DNA from: Actinomycetes bacterium
GTDB taxonomy: Bacteria > Actinomycetota > Acidimicrobiia > IMCC26256 > PALSA-610
Length of the DNA stretch: 64,000 nucleotides
Reading direction: 5' to 3'
NCBI GenBank assembly: GCA_025360585.1
Contig: JANYBW010000046.1
Location: 1 to 64,000 of the forward strand
Under the pieces are notes generated by a model. That model was given only the letters and a program-made list of their open reading frames with translations, was not told the origin of the DNA and made no database searches. Made by a program: the position numbers and the translations under genes. Below, piece after piece: positions 44,413 to 53,920 of this stretch. How positions within the stretch are numbered: position 1 is the first letter of the stretch; every line of letters starts with the position of its first letter.

Positions 44413-47400
44413 ATGAGCGACAACGCAAACGAACTTGGTCCCAACGCTGGTCTCGTTGAGGATATGTACCGTCGATTCCAGGAGAATCCGGCATCAATTG
44501 CTCCGGCCTGGCAAGAATTCTTTGCCGATTACCAGCCTCGCGCTATGACGGCTACCCCCGCGCCAGCTGCGCCAGCTGCGCCAGCTGCGCCCGCCGAGGC
44601 CAGCGCGGCAGCGGCCACCGCAGCGCCGAAGCCACTGCCAATGGCCGGAGCCGCGGGGATCAACATTCTCGAAGGCGAAGTCGCGACGGCACTGAAGGGC
44701 TCAGCAAAAGCAGTCGTCACCAACATGGAAGCCAGCTTGGGCGTGCCGACCGCGACATCGGTACGCACGATGCCCGCGAAATTGCTCGAAATCAACCGTC
44801 AGATTCTGAACAACCATTTGGCGCGCATTGGCGGCGGCAAGGTCAGCTTTACGCACCTCATTGGCTACGCGGTCGTGCGGGCCCTCACCGTCACGCCCGG
44901 CATGAACTCGAGCTACGGGTTGGTCGATGGCCAGCCGTCGATTGTTCGTCATCACCACGTGAACATCGGGCTCGCGATCGATCAACAAAAAAAGGACGGC
45001 ACGCGCACGCTGCTCGTGCCGAATCTCAAAGAAGCAAACACGCTGAACTTCTCGCAGTTTCACGCCGCGTACGAAGACCTCCTGCGTCGCGTCCGAGCGA
45101 ACAAAATCACGCCTGATGATTTTGCCGGCACCACCGTTTCGCTCACGAACCCCGGCATGATCGGCACCGTGCATTCCGTGCCGCGCCTCATGCCAGGGCA
45201 AGGCGTGATTATTGGTGTCGGCTCGATCGATTACCCGCCGGAATATCAAGGCGCCGATCCTTCCGTAATCGCGCGCGTCGGTGTGAGCAAGGTCGTAACG
45301 ATCACGAGCACGTATGACCATCGCGTCATTCAGGGCGCAGAATCGGGCGAGTTTCTGCGCGCCATTCATCGCAACTTGCTTGGCGAAAACGGTTTCTACG
45401 ACGAGATTTTTCAAAGCTTGGGCGTGCCGTACGAACCCGCGCGTTGGCTGCAAGATGTGCAGCCGATGGACGACGCCACCGCGCTCGCCGAAAAGGCAAT
45501 CCATGTGCAGCAGCTGATCAACATGTACCGCGTGCGCGGACATCTGATTGCGAACCTCGATCCCTTGGCGCGCAAGGAACCGAAAACTCATCCCGAGCTC
45601 GATATCAACCATTGGGGTCTCACGATTTGGGATCTCGATCGTGAATTCCCTACTGGCGGAGTTGGCGGCAAGCGCACGATGGCGTTGCGCGACGTGTTGC
45701 GTTTATTGCGTGATGCGTACGCCCGTACGATCGGCGTCGAGTACATGCACATGCAAGAACACGACGAAAAGGCTTGGATTCAGCAGCGGGTGGAAGGCGT
45801 CAGCTACGACGTCACGCTCGAAGAAAAGCAACAGATCCTCTTTTCGTTGAACGCGGCCGAAGCATTCGAGAAGTTCTTACACACGAAGTACATCGGCCAG
45901 AAACGGTTCTCGCTCGAAGGTGCCGAGACGTTGATTCCGATGGTCGAGTTCTTGCTCGCCGACGCCGCGGGTGCGGGCGTGCAGGAAGTTGTGATGGGCA
46001 TGGCCCATCGCGGTCGGCTCAATGTGCTCGCGAATTTGGTGGGCAAAAGTTACGGACAAATATTCCGTGAGTTCGAAGGTGAGCTCGACCCTGATTCTTC
46101 GCAAGGTTCTGGCGATGTGAAGTACCACCTCGGCGCGAGCGGCCAGTACATCACGCACACTGGCGACCCAATTCGAGTCACGCTCGCCGCTAACCCATCG
46201 CACCTCGAAGCCGTCGACCCGGTAGTTGAAGGCATGGTGCGCGCCAAACAAGACCGCAACCACGATGTCGAGCAAGGTTCGGTGCTTTCCGTACTCGTAC
46301 ACGGCGATGCTGCTTTCGCGGGCCAAGGCGTGGTAGCCGAAACCTTGAACCTGTCGGAGCTTCCGGGTTACGACGTTGGTGGCACCGTCCACATCGTGGT
46401 GAACAATCAACTCGGTTTTACAACTGCGCCAACGTTCGCGCGCTCAACGGTACACTGCACCGATATCGCAAAAAGCGTGCAGGCTCCGATCTTCCACGTG
46501 AACGGCGACGATCCCGAAGCCTCGATCCGCGTGATCCGTTTGGCCTTTGCGTTTCGCCAACAATTCAAAAAAGATGTTGTCGTCGATATGGTGTGTTACC
46601 GCCGATACGGTCACAACGAAGGCGACGAGCCCGGCTTCACGCAGCCGCGCATGTACGAACTCATTCGCGCTCGCCGTTCCGTGCGCAAGCTCTATACCGA
46701 AGTGCTCGTGAACCGCGGCGATCTCACCGTTGACGATTGCGAACGCGCACTCGAGGATTATCAACAGAAACTCGAAAACGCGTTCGTAGCCACCCACGAC
46801 GGTTCCGCCGATGCCGATTGGTTTGAGATCGAACCCGAACGGCGTATCGCCGCGACCGTCGATACTGGTGTGGAACGCAACGTTTTAGATCACGTTGTCA
46901 CGGCACTCACGACATTCCCCGAAACCTTCACCGTGCACCCGAAACTCAAACGCATTCTCGAAGCGCGCCGCACGAGTTTCGATGGCGACACCATCGATTG
47001 GGCCACGGCCGAAGCACTCGCGTTTGGTTCGCTGCTCCTCGAAGGCACACCGGTTCGTTTGGCGGGCCAGGACAGCCGCCGCGGCACGTTTAGTCAACGC
47101 CACGCGACGATTGTTGATTACGAAAACGAGAATGAATACACGCCCCTCGCGAATCTTTCGGCCGATCAAGCACCCTTTATGGTGTTCGACTCCTTACTTT
47201 CTGAATACGCGGCACTCGGTTTTGAATACGGCTACTCAATCGCGGATCGCGACGCGCTCGTGGTGTGGGAAGCCCAGTTTGGCGATTTCTCCAACGTTGC
47301 GCAAGCCATCATCGATCAGTTCATCGTGGCGGCCGAAGACAAATGGGGCCAACGCAGCGGCATGGTCATGCTGCTACCGCATGGCTTCGAAGGCCAAGGC

Positions 47401-48021
47401 CCCGAACACTCCAGCGCGCGCATCGAACGCTTCCTCACCTTGTGCGCCGAGAACAACATTCGCGTCGCGTACCCAACCACCGCGGCGAACTACTACCACT
47501 TGCTCCGCCGCCAAGTGCGCGACGCGGACCGCAAACCGTTGGTCGTGTTCACGCCCAAGAAATACTTGCGTATGGCCGCGACCTATTCGCCGGCTTCGGA
47601 ATTCTTCACCGGATCATTCCGCAAGACGCTGGCCGACCCCAACCCACCCGAAGCAACGGCCGTGAAGCGGCTTGTGGTGTGCAGCGGCAAGTTCGGCCAC
47701 GAGCTCATTGAGCGCCGTAACCAAGCGGGCGTACCAGCCGTCGTGTTGCGAGTCGAGCAGCTCTACCCGGTTCCTGCCGCGGAACTCTCGGCAGCGTTAC
47801 TAAAATACCCAAACCTCGAATCGGTCGTGTGGTCCCAAGAAGAACCTGAAAACATGGGGGCACGCATCTTCGCGATGGACGCGATGCAACACATCGTCCC
47901 CGACCGTCTCGATCGATTCTTCGTGGCCAGAGATGCGAGCGCAAGCCCGGCGAGCGGTTCGAGCAAAGTGCATGACGCCGAACAAGAAGCACTGTTAACG
48001 AGAACCTTCGCGGGCCTGTAG
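44413..48021 (+). CDS. kgd: Multifunctional 2-oxoglutarate dehydrogenase/decarboxylase (E1 with E2 domain), 1202 aa
   Basis: ATG 44413 after GAGGATTG. The domain order is: N-terminal E1 tail (GLVEDMYRRFQENPASIAPA), an Ala/Pro-rich linker, an E2 acyltransferase-like domain (about residues 90-330; TSTYDHRVIQGAESGEFL carries the catalytic His), then the TPP-dependent E1 region (GMAHRGRLNVLANLVGKSYG, GASGQYITHTGDPIRV, GDAAFAGQGVVAETLNLSEL, VVNNQLGFTT). The fused E2 without a lipoyl domain is characteristic of actinobacteria. It converts 2-oxoglutarate towards succinyl-CoA in complex with other E2/E3 subunits. Its usual regulator GarA/OdhI is not in the window. Confidence 0.97.
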   Translation: MSDNANELGPNAGLVEDMYRRFQENPASIAPAWQEFFADYQPRAMTATPAPAAPAAPAAPAEASAAAATAAPKPLPMAGAAGINILEGEVATALKGSAKAVVTNMEASLGVPTATSVRTMPAKLLEINRQILNNHLARIGGGKVSFTHLIGYAVVRALTVTPGMNSSYGLVDGQPSIVRHHHVNIGLAIDQQKKDGTRTLLVPNLKEANTLNFSQFHAAYEDLLRRVRANKITPDDFAGTTVSLTNPGMIGTVHSVPRLMPGQGVIIGVGSIDYPPEYQGADPSVIARVGVSKVVTITSTYDHRVIQGAESGEFLRAIHRNLLGENGFYDEIFQSLGVPYEPARWLQDVQPMDDATALAEKAIHVQQLINMYRVRGHLIANLDPLARKEPKTHPELDINHWGLTIWDLDREFPTGGVGGKRTMALRDVLRLLRDAYARTIGVEYMHMQEHDEKAWIQQRVEGVSYDVTLEEKQQILFSLNAAEAFEKFLHTKYIGQKRFSLEGAETLIPMVEFLLADAAGAGVQEVVMGMAHRGRLNVLANLVGKSYGQIFREFEGELDPDSSQGSGDVKYHLGASGQYITHTGDPIRVTLAANPSHLEAVDPVVEGMVRAKQDRNHDVEQGSVLSVLVHGDAAFAGQGVVAETLNLSELPGYDVGGTVHIVVNNQLGFTTAPTFARSTVHCTDIAKSVQAPIFHVNGDDPEASIRVIRLAFAFRQQFKKDVVVDMVCYRRYGHNEGDEPGFTQPRMYELIRARRSVRKLYTEVLVNRGDLTVDDCERALEDYQQKLENAFVATHDGSADADWFEIEPERRIAATVDTGVERNVLDHVVTALTTFPETFTVHPKLKRILEARRTSFDGDTIDWATAEALAFGSLLLEGTPVRLAGQDSRRGTFSQRHATIVDYENENEYTPLANLSADQAPFMVFDSLLSEYAALGFEYGYSIADRDALVVWEAQFGDFSNVAQAIIDQFIVAAEDKWGQRSGMVMLLPHGFEGQGPEHSSARIERFLTLCAENNIRVAYPTTAANYYHLLRRQVRDADRKPLVVFTPKKYLRMAATYSPASEFFTGSFRKTLADPNPPEATAVKRLVVCSGKFGHELIERRNQAGVPAVVLRVEQLYPVPAAELSAALLKYPNLESVVWSQEEPENMGARIFAMDAMQHIVPDRLDRFFVARDASASPASGSSKVHDAEQEALLTRTFAGL

Positions 48022-48089
48022 CTCTCGCGCACCTCGGCGCGACCGGGCCGGAAGTTCAGTGTTTTCAGGGGGCGCGAGCCGGTCGGCAG

Positions 48090-48293
48090 CTATCGGTTCA
48101 GACTCCTGCGGGCCGTCCAGCCGAGTTTGCCGACGTACGCACCGAAGGCGAGCGACACCGCCGCGAGGATTGCGTGCACGACGCGAAAGCTGGCCGGGTG
48201 TGGGTTCACGACAAGATTCTTGACCGCCACACCCCAGACGAACACCGTCCAGATACATGCGGCGAGCAAGACATTGGCAGTTTTGCGGTTCAT
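48090..48293 (-). CDS. Small two-helix membrane protein, 67 aa
   Basis: The ATG is preceded by AAGGTG. The sequence has two hydrophobic stretches (VLLAACIWTVFVWGVAVKNL and VHAILAAVSLAFGAYVGKLG) and a basic C-terminus (WTARRSLNR). It looks like a short SCO4848-type actinobacterial membrane protein, but I am not certain. It is convergent with kgd. Confidence 0.78.
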   Translation of the reverse strand: MNRKTANVLLAACIWTVFVWGVAVKNLVVNPHPASFRVVHAILAAVSLAFGAYVGKLGWTARRSLNR

Positions 48294-48439
48294 AGAAGCA
48301 CCTTAGAAACGATGGCCGCGCTCGCCACAACCCGAAGACCGTGATCCCCCAACGACCGCCGCGACCGCCAAACGCCAGACCGCCGGGATTGTTGGCCGCG
48401 GCTGTCAACCATTAAGGGCACTCAGCCGTGTAAGGCTGC

Positions 48440-49033
48440 GTGTTCATGACCACCGACGCCAACAACGATTCGGGCCAAGTGCCCACTGCGGTTGAAGCCG
48501 TCGAGTTACGCCCAACCGGCGCCCAGCTCCTCGGGCATTCGGATCTCAGCTTCGATGCCCGGTTCGACGAAACCTTCCGCGCCGCGTACCGCGCCGGCTA
48601 TCGCCTGCTCGGCAACCGCGAAGATGCACGCGAGTGCGCCCAAGAAGCCCTCAGCCGTGCATACCCGCGCTGGGATCGCCTCGCAACCAACGGCGATCCG
48701 TTGCCGTGGGTCGTGCGAGTTGCGATCAATCTTGCGATCGACCGCGTTCGCCGCAACGGCAACCGCACAACGTCGCTGGCCCGCGAACGAACACACTCCC
48801 ACGAACGCGGCAACGTTTCCGAAGCCGCCGAAACTGGCCTCGTTGATCGGCTGCAACTCCAGGCCGCGCTACGAACCTTGCCCCGCCGCCAACGCGAAGT
48901 CGTGGCGTTGCGATTCCTTGCCGATCTCAGCGAGCACCAAGTCGCCACTGCGCTCGGCATTTCTAACGGAGCGGTAAAACAACACACCACTCGCGGTCTC
49001 GCGCGATTGCGCATTGCGATGAAGGACAACTAA
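48440..49033 (+). CDS. ECF/SigE-like RNA polymerase sigma factor, 197 aa
   Basis: Region 2 reads FRAAYRAGYRLLGNREDARE followed by CAQEALSRAYPRWDRL; region 4 reads ALRTLPRRQREVVALRFLAD then LSEHQVATALGISNGAVKQH. Start at GTG 48440 or ATG 48446. The next gene overlaps the stop (TAATG) and encodes a membrane protein, the usual place for an anti-sigma factor. Target promoters were not identified. Confidence 0.92.
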   Translation: MFMTTDANNDSGQVPTAVEAVELRPTGAQLLGHSDLSFDARFDETFRAAYRAGYRLLGNREDARECAQEALSRAYPRWDRLATNGDPLPWVVRVAINLAIDRVRRNGNRTTSLARERTHSHERGNVSEAAETGLVDRLQLQAALRTLPRRQREVVALRFLADLSEHQVATALGISNGAVKQHTTRGLARLRIAMKDN

Positions 49034-50058
49034 TGGATCTCTCGCACCTCGACGACACCGAACCCGCGCCCCCAACGCCTGAGGTGCGCAACGCGATCAT
49101 CGCTACGGCACAAAAACGTGCCCGCAACAAGACGCGCATCGTCGGTGCAACCGCAGCGACACTGGCCGTCGCGGTCGTGGTTGCGTTCATCATGACGCCA
49201 ACCGTGCCCGGAACCGTGAAATTTGTCCCCGGACCCGCACCCACGCGACCCACCACGACAGCGACAACTACTACGCACGGTCCAACAACTTCAACCGTGC
49301 CCGGACCAAACATCTGGTTGACGGCAACGATCAACGTCGACACGACAACGGTTCGCCAAGGCGACAACGTCACCGGAACCATTGTGTTTCACAACTACAA
49401 ACCCAACACACTCAACTTCGCCAACCATGGCTGTCTGAAGAAGTACGCAGCCGTAATCGCAACGGGCACCGGCGCGCCGAACAGCTTCGCACAAACGCTC
49501 GAATGCGCCCCCGTCAGAGCCCCATATCTCGCCGGAACACCACAACTCGACGGCACGTACCTTCAGTTTCGCCCCGGCGAAACGCGGGTGGCGTTCGCGG
49601 CAACGACCGAGCAGAGTCTATGCGTTGGCAAAGCTGGACAATCCCTTGGGCCTATCTTGCGCTGCAACGCGGATGGGTCGCAGCCAAAGCTTCGCACCGG
49701 TCGCGCCACCCTGTGGCTCCTAGGTCTCAACGATCCCCACATCCGATTGATTCACAATCAGGTCCCGATCACGATTACTGGCGACGGCCCGCCGCTCAGG
49801 CCAACGTTCGTGATGCCGTCTCTCGTCGGTTTGCAACTCCCCGACGCAACTTCGATCTTGGTTGCGCTCGGAATTGACGACATTTGCGCCAGCTCCGCAA
49901 CGACACCGGGCCATGCGCTCGACGCCGTCGTCGCCCAGACGCCCGCGGCGGGCACGGTCGTGAGCATCGCCGACCCAAAGCACCTTCCCCACGTAAAACT
50001 TACGATCGCAGGCCCCGCGAATTTCAGCAAATTCCCCGAAATGTGTTTCTTGCGGTAG
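49033..50058 (+). CDS. Membrane protein with external PASTA domain, likely sigma-factor partner, 341 aa
   Basis: ATG 49033 overlaps the sigma-factor TAA. A short cytoplasmic part (about 38 residues) is followed by one helix (IVGATAATLAVAVVVAFIM), then a Pro/Thr-rich spacer. The outer part has a beta domain with four Cys (FANHGCLKKY, TLECAPV, QSLCVGK, ILRCNADG) that may form disulfides. The end is a PASTA domain: MPSLVGLQLPDATSILVALG and AVVAQTPAAGTVV. PASTA domains bind peptidoglycan or related ligands. The cytoplasmic stub has no zinc anti-sigma motif, so control of the sigma factor is inferred from overlap. Confidence 0.85.
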   Translation: MDLSHLDDTEPAPPTPEVRNAIIATAQKRARNKTRIVGATAATLAVAVVVAFIMTPTVPGTVKFVPGPAPTRPTTTATTTTHGPTTSTVPGPNIWLTATINVDTTTVRQGDNVTGTIVFHNYKPNTLNFANHGCLKKYAAVIATGTGAPNSFAQTLECAPVRAPYLAGTPQLDGTYLQFRPGETRVAFAATTEQSLCVGKAGQSLGPILRCNADGSQPKLRTGRATLWLLGLNDPHIRLIHNQVPITITGDGPPLRPTFVMPSLVGLQLPDATSILVALGIDDICASSATTPGHALDAVVAQTPAAGTVVSIADPKHLPHVKLTIAGPANFSKFPEMCFLR

Positions 50059-50076
50059 CCCAGACGACTTGGCCAT

Positions 50077-50263
50077 ACGAACGGCCGTCTTGCCGGCCAA
50101 ACGTCGGACCACGACGCGGGCACGACCGGCCGCGCTGTGTCATCTGGCCCCACGAACGGCCGTCTTGCCGGCCAAACCCGGGACCACGACGCGGGCACGA
50201 CCGGCCGCGCTGTGTCATCTGGCCCCACGAACGGCCGTCTTGCCGGCCAAACGTCGGACCACC
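50077..50263 (+). repeat. 75-bp tandem repeat, two full copies and a half
   Basis: Units begin at 50077, 50152 and 50227 with ACGAACGGCCGTCTTGCCGG. Copies 1 and 2 differ at only a few bases around the segment after GGCCAAAC. Each unit carries inverted elements (GGCC repeats around CTTG) that can form hairpins, and the third copy breaks off after about 37 bases. It lies between the convergent PASTA and dapA genes, where it may stop transcription. Confidence 0.92.
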
Positions 50264-50304
50264 GCGGTGACTCTACGGTGACTCACTACCTTGATTCGTG
50301 CTCG

Positions 50305-51198
50305 TTAGCTCGCGGCGGTGATTGCGGCCAACAATCGTTGGGTTGCGGCTGGGCTGGCGGTGCTCATTGGGGCGCGCAAGTCGGCGCACGCGATACGGCC
50401 TTGCGCGTGGAGCGCGCTCTTCCAGACCGCCGGGTTCGGTTCCGCGAAACCTGCTTGCACTACTTCGAGCAGCGCCGCGGAATGCGCCCGTGCGTCTTCT
50501 ACTTTGCCTTGCAAACCGCACTCGACCATCGCAACGAATCGTTCGGTGCACACGTGCGCAGCGGCCGCGATCGCGCCGTGACCACCCATGAGCAGGATCG
50601 GCAAAATGTAGGCATCGTCGCCGCAGAGCACAAAGAAATCGGCAGGCGCGTCGCGCAGGATCCCGAGCGTGTCGGCATCCACTGCACCAACCGCTTGTTT
50701 CATCCCAGCGATGTTGGGAACTGCAGCCAGCTCCAACACCGCGGCGGCGCCGAGCCCGCGGCCGGTCCGATACGGAATGTTGTAGATCACAACCGGCACC
50801 GGGCTCGCCGCCGCGACCGTCTTGAAGTGCTCAACAATCGCCGCTTCGGAAGGCCGGACGTAATACGGCACGACCACGAGCGCAGATGTGCACGCGCCGA
50901 CCCCGGCCAACACTGCCGTCGCAGCAATCGTCGTGCGGGTGCTGTTCGTTCCGGTGCCAACCATCAGCTGCGCACCGCGAGCGGAACAAACCTCCGAACA
51001 GGCCGCAATAACGGCCGATTTTTCCGAGGTATCGAGCGCGGGCGACTCCCCGGTCGTGCCCAAAGCGACAATCCCGACTGCACCAGCATCAAGGTATTCG
51101 TTGCACAAATACTTGATCGCTTCGATATCCACAGCATCGTTGGCCGTAAACGGCGTAATCAACGGAACCCAAACACCACGCAGATCAACGGAAGTCAT
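50305..51198 (-). CDS. dapA: 4-hydroxy-tetrahydrodipicolinate synthase, 297 aa
   Basis: ATG start at 51198. The class I aldolase barrel has GTTGESPALD (pyruvate-binding Thr pair), the Tyr in VVIYNIPYRTG, and the Schiff-base Lys in NIAGMKQAVG. It condenses pyruvate with aspartate semialdehyde in lysine and diaminopimelate synthesis. The length is normal. The gene is alone here; dapB is not adjacent. A general DapA-like aldolase (sialate lyase-type) is less likely given these motifs. Confidence 0.93.
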   Translation of the reverse strand: MTSVDLRGVWVPLITPFTANDAVDIEAIKYLCNEYLDAGAVGIVALGTTGESPALDTSEKSAVIAACSEVCSARGAQLMVGTGTNSTRTTIAATAVLAGVGACTSALVVVPYYVRPSEAAIVEHFKTVAAASPVPVVIYNIPYRTGRGLGAAAVLELAAVPNIAGMKQAVGAVDADTLGILRDAPADFFVLCGDDAYILPILLMGGHGAIAAAAHVCTERFVAMVECGLQGKVEDARAHSAALLEVVQAGFAEPNPAVWKSALHAQGRIACADLRAPMSTASPAATQRLLAAITAAS

Positions 51199-51306
51199 GG
51201 AACAACTTTAGCGAGTCGTACCGAAACGTTCCGAAGCAAATACCCGTAACGGCCAGAGCGAAGCGGCAGTTCGAACGGCGCCGCAGACGGTTCGTACAGT
51301 GCGCAG

Positions 51307-52086
51307 GTGCCCGCTGCTCTCCAAGCCATCTTGTGTGTGGTGATCGGCGTGGCGACCGGCATGTTGTCGGCCATGTTCGGTGTGGGTGGCGCGGTCGTTT
51401 CCACACCAGGTATTCGGTTATTGGGAGCCACGCCCATAGAAGGTATCGGCTCCACGCTGCCTTCGGTATTTCCCTCAGCAATTTCTGGCGCGCTGCGTTA
51501 TCACCGCGCGGGGCTCGTGCGATGGTCAGTCGTGCGGCTGGTGGCGCCATGGGGTTGCGCGGCCGCGATCGCAGGCGCGATCGCGAGCGTGCATTTCCCT
51601 GGCAAAGGCCACGTGCAAATGTTGTTGACGGCCGCGCTCGTGCTCTATACCGCGATCAACACCACGCGCCCACGACCAAACCATGTGGATGCAGAGGCGC
51701 ACACACCGCTCGCGACAGGTCCGCGGTGCGCCATCATTGGCCTCGGAGCCGGATTACTCTCGGGATTCCTTGGTGTTGGCGGCGGCATTCTGATGACACC
51801 GACGTTTCGGGGCTGGCTAAAACTTCCACTCAAGGACACCGTCGCGACTTCGCTGGCCTGCGTTGGCCTCATCGCGATCCCAAGTTCAATCACCCACATC
51901 ATCGAAGGCACCGTGAATTGGGTGTACGCGCTCCCACTCTGCATTGGCGTGATCCCCGGCGCACGCTTCGGAGCCAAGTTCGCGATCCAAGCCAGCGACC
52001 GACACCTGCGCCTCATCATTGGCTGGGGCCTCGGCATCATCGGACTCGGCTACGGCATCGCGGAAACGATCAGCTTGGTATCTTGA
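51307..52086 (+). CDS. TauE/SafE-family membrane permease, 259 aa
   Basis: GTG start at 51307. Two symmetric halves each begin with the family motif: GVATGMLSAMFGVGGAVVST and GAGLLSGFLGVGGGILMTPT. About seven or eight transmembrane helices can be counted. Members export or import sulfite, organosulfonates or similar anions. No substrate can be assigned. It is divergent from dapA with a 108-base space. Confidence 0.93.
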   Translation: MPAALQAILCVVIGVATGMLSAMFGVGGAVVSTPGIRLLGATPIEGIGSTLPSVFPSAISGALRYHRAGLVRWSVVRLVAPWGCAAAIAGAIASVHFPGKGHVQMLLTAALVLYTAINTTRPRPNHVDAEAHTPLATGPRCAIIGLGAGLLSGFLGVGGGILMTPTFRGWLKLPLKDTVATSLACVGLIAIPSSITHIIEGTVNWVYALPLCIGVIPGARFGAKFAIQASDRHLRLIIGWGLGIIGLGYGIAETISLVS

Positions 52087-52183
52087 CTTGCTTGTTTTTT
52101 GGGCCCGTTCGTCAGGCCACGCGGGGCGAGATGAGCCAGAGCGACCCGACCCGTGCACCCGTGCACTACTGCACCCCGCATAA

Positions 52184-52876
52184 CTAGCGCACTGAGCCCG
52201 CCAACGTTCGGGCGCGATTCCAGACTGCGTCGAGCATGGGCTCGGTGAGCCGACCGGTGAAGGTGTTTTGTTGGCTCGGATGAAACGAACCAACAATCGT
52301 AAATGGCCCCGCGGGTTGCTCCAGCAGATGTGCGAACTTCGCGCGCCGTGCAGGCAGCGCAACATCAGCCATTCGCAATCCGGCCCACAACGCGTCGTAC
52401 GCGAACGAGCCCAACACCACGATCACCGAAACCTCGCGCAACAGCGCAAGTTCGCGCAACAAAAACGGTAAGCACGCGTCGCGTTCGGCTGGCGTTGGTT
52501 TATTCGCCGGCGGTGCGCATCGAACTGCCGCGGCCACGTACGCACCGGTGAGTTTCAACCCATCGTCGATCGATTTGCAATGCGGTTGATTTGTATAGCC
52601 GCAGCGATACAACGACGCGAACAAAAAGTCTCCGGAGCGATCGCCCGTGAACACTCGGCCGGTTCGATTCGCGCCGTGTGCCGCCGGCGCCAAGCCAACA
52701 ATCAGAACTTGGGCCAACGGGTCGCCGAACCCAGCAACGCCACGCCCCCAATACGAATCGTCACGAAACGACGCCCGTTTCTCAACGGCAACGGCTTCCC
52801 GCCAACTGACGAGGCGCGGACACGATCGACAATCGCCGATCTCACCCGCCAACTTCACCAATGAATCCTGAGCCAT
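52184..52876 (-). CDS. udgB: Type 5 uracil-DNA glycosylase UdgB (4Fe-4S), 230 aa
   Basis: Iron-sulfur ligands are Cys16 and Cys19 (DCRSCPRL), a Cys in VRCAPPANKP and one in ERDACLPF. Catalytic and recognition loops are GLAPAAHGANRTGRVFTGD and GSFHPSQQNTFTG, with the UdgB-type RGVAGFGDP before the first. It excises uracil and deaminated or alkylated bases from DNA. The UDG-like protein at the left edge is a different member of the fold. It is divergent from the lipid kinase gene by 62 bases. Confidence 0.95.
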   Translation of the reverse strand: MAQDSLVKLAGEIGDCRSCPRLVSWREAVAVEKRASFRDDSYWGRGVAGFGDPLAQVLIVGLAPAAHGANRTGRVFTGDRSGDFLFASLYRCGYTNQPHCKSIDDGLKLTGAYVAAAVRCAPPANKPTPAERDACLPFLLRELALLREVSVIVVLGSFAYDALWAGLRMADVALPARRAKFAHLLEQPAGPFTIVGSFHPSQQNTFTGRLTEPMLDAVWNRARTLAGSVR

Positions 52877-52938
52877 CGCTTCGCTTTCTGAGGTACGGCC
52901 CTGATCGTAGGCCGCCCAGCCCGTAGGCTCGGCCGCGC

Positions 52939-53868
52939 ATGAAAATGATGTTGATCGCTAATTCCGTCGCGTCGTCGTATAGCGCACGGCGCAGGGTCGT
53001 GATACGCAAAGCGCTCGCGGCCGATTGCGATCTCACCGCCGTCGAAACCGAATACCGCGGTCACGCCACCGAACTTGCCGCGCAGGCCGCGGCCGAGGGT
53101 TTTGATGTCGTCGTAGTACTCGCCGGCGATGGCACGCTCAACGAAGCAGCATGTGGGCTCGTAGGCACCAAGACTGCGCTTGCTCCGCTACCGGGAGGTA
53201 GCACGAATGTGTACGCGCAGGCGATTGGCGTGCCGCTCGATCCAGTCGATGCGGCATCGGTATTGATTCAAAGTCTCGAATCGGAATCCACGACTCGCAT
53301 TGGCGTAGGCAAAGTGAACGATCGTCACTTTCTGTTTCATTGTGGAGTCGGTTTCGATGCTGCGGTCATCCGTCAAGTCGAAAAGTACGGCAGCCTGAAA
53401 CGCCACGCCGCGCATCCCATCTATGTACTGGCTGCGTTCGACACCTGGTTCCGCGGCTATGACCGCAAAGAACCCGCGTTCGACATCGAACTCAGCGACG
53501 GCGAGACCATCGAGGGTGCGTACTTCGCGATCGTGCACAAAATGGCGCCCTACACGTACCTTGGCCATCGGCCGATCAACGTGGACCGCACCGCGAACCT
53601 TCACACCCCGCTCGCACTCACGGTCTTCACAAAATGCGACGTGATCACCTTGCTCGGCAGCGCCGCGTCCGCGATGGGTAGCGGCCGGTTCTTACGGGGC
53701 CGCAAGGGCGTGCAGCGACGAAGCGACCTTGAACAGTTTGTGATCAGAGGCCGCAAGCCGTTTCCGCGCCAGGTCGATGGCGATGATCTCGGCGACACGA
53801 TGCGCCTCGATGTGCAGCACATCCCCGACGCGATCACGTTGGTGACACCAACGACGTTGCACGACTAG
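52939..53868 (+). CDS. Diacylglycerol/sphingosine-kinase-like lipid kinase, 309 aa
   Basis: The DAGK catalytic core has LAGDGTLNEAACGL, in which the usual GGDGT has Ala as first residue, and the substrate loop PLPGGSTNVYAQ. The later FHCGVGFDAAVI and the C-terminal beta domain complete the YegS/LCB5 fold. It phosphorylates a lipid alcohol such as diacylglycerol. ATG start; two Met codons apart by one Lys give a small choice of start. The lipid is unknown. Confidence 0.9.
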   Translation: MKMMLIANSVASSYSARRRVVIRKALAADCDLTAVETEYRGHATELAAQAAAEGFDVVVVLAGDGTLNEAACGLVGTKTALAPLPGGSTNVYAQAIGVPLDPVDAASVLIQSLESESTTRIGVGKVNDRHFLFHCGVGFDAAVIRQVEKYGSLKRHAAHPIYVLAAFDTWFRGYDRKEPAFDIELSDGETIEGAYFAIVHKMAPYTYLGHRPINVDRTANLHTPLALTVFTKCDVITLLGSAASAMGSGRFLRGRKGVQRRSDLEQFVIRGRKPFPRQVDGDDLGDTMRLDVQHIPDAITLVTPTTLHD

Positions 53869-53920
53869 TGCACGAGCCACGCTGCCAAGCGGGCCCGGAC
53901 CAAGCCGCAAGCCTTACGGC

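Noticed and set aside
44701-45612. Minus-strand frame of 303 codons opposite kgd
   Set aside because: A shadow of the E2 domain of kgd with no protein-like features.
50077-50263. CRISPR array
   Set aside because: The units are contiguous tandem repeats without unique spacers, and no cas gene is present.
50137-51249. Plus-strand frame running from the 75-bp repeat through dapA
   Set aside because: dapA on the minus strand has all active-site residues; this frame is its shadow fused to repeat sequence.
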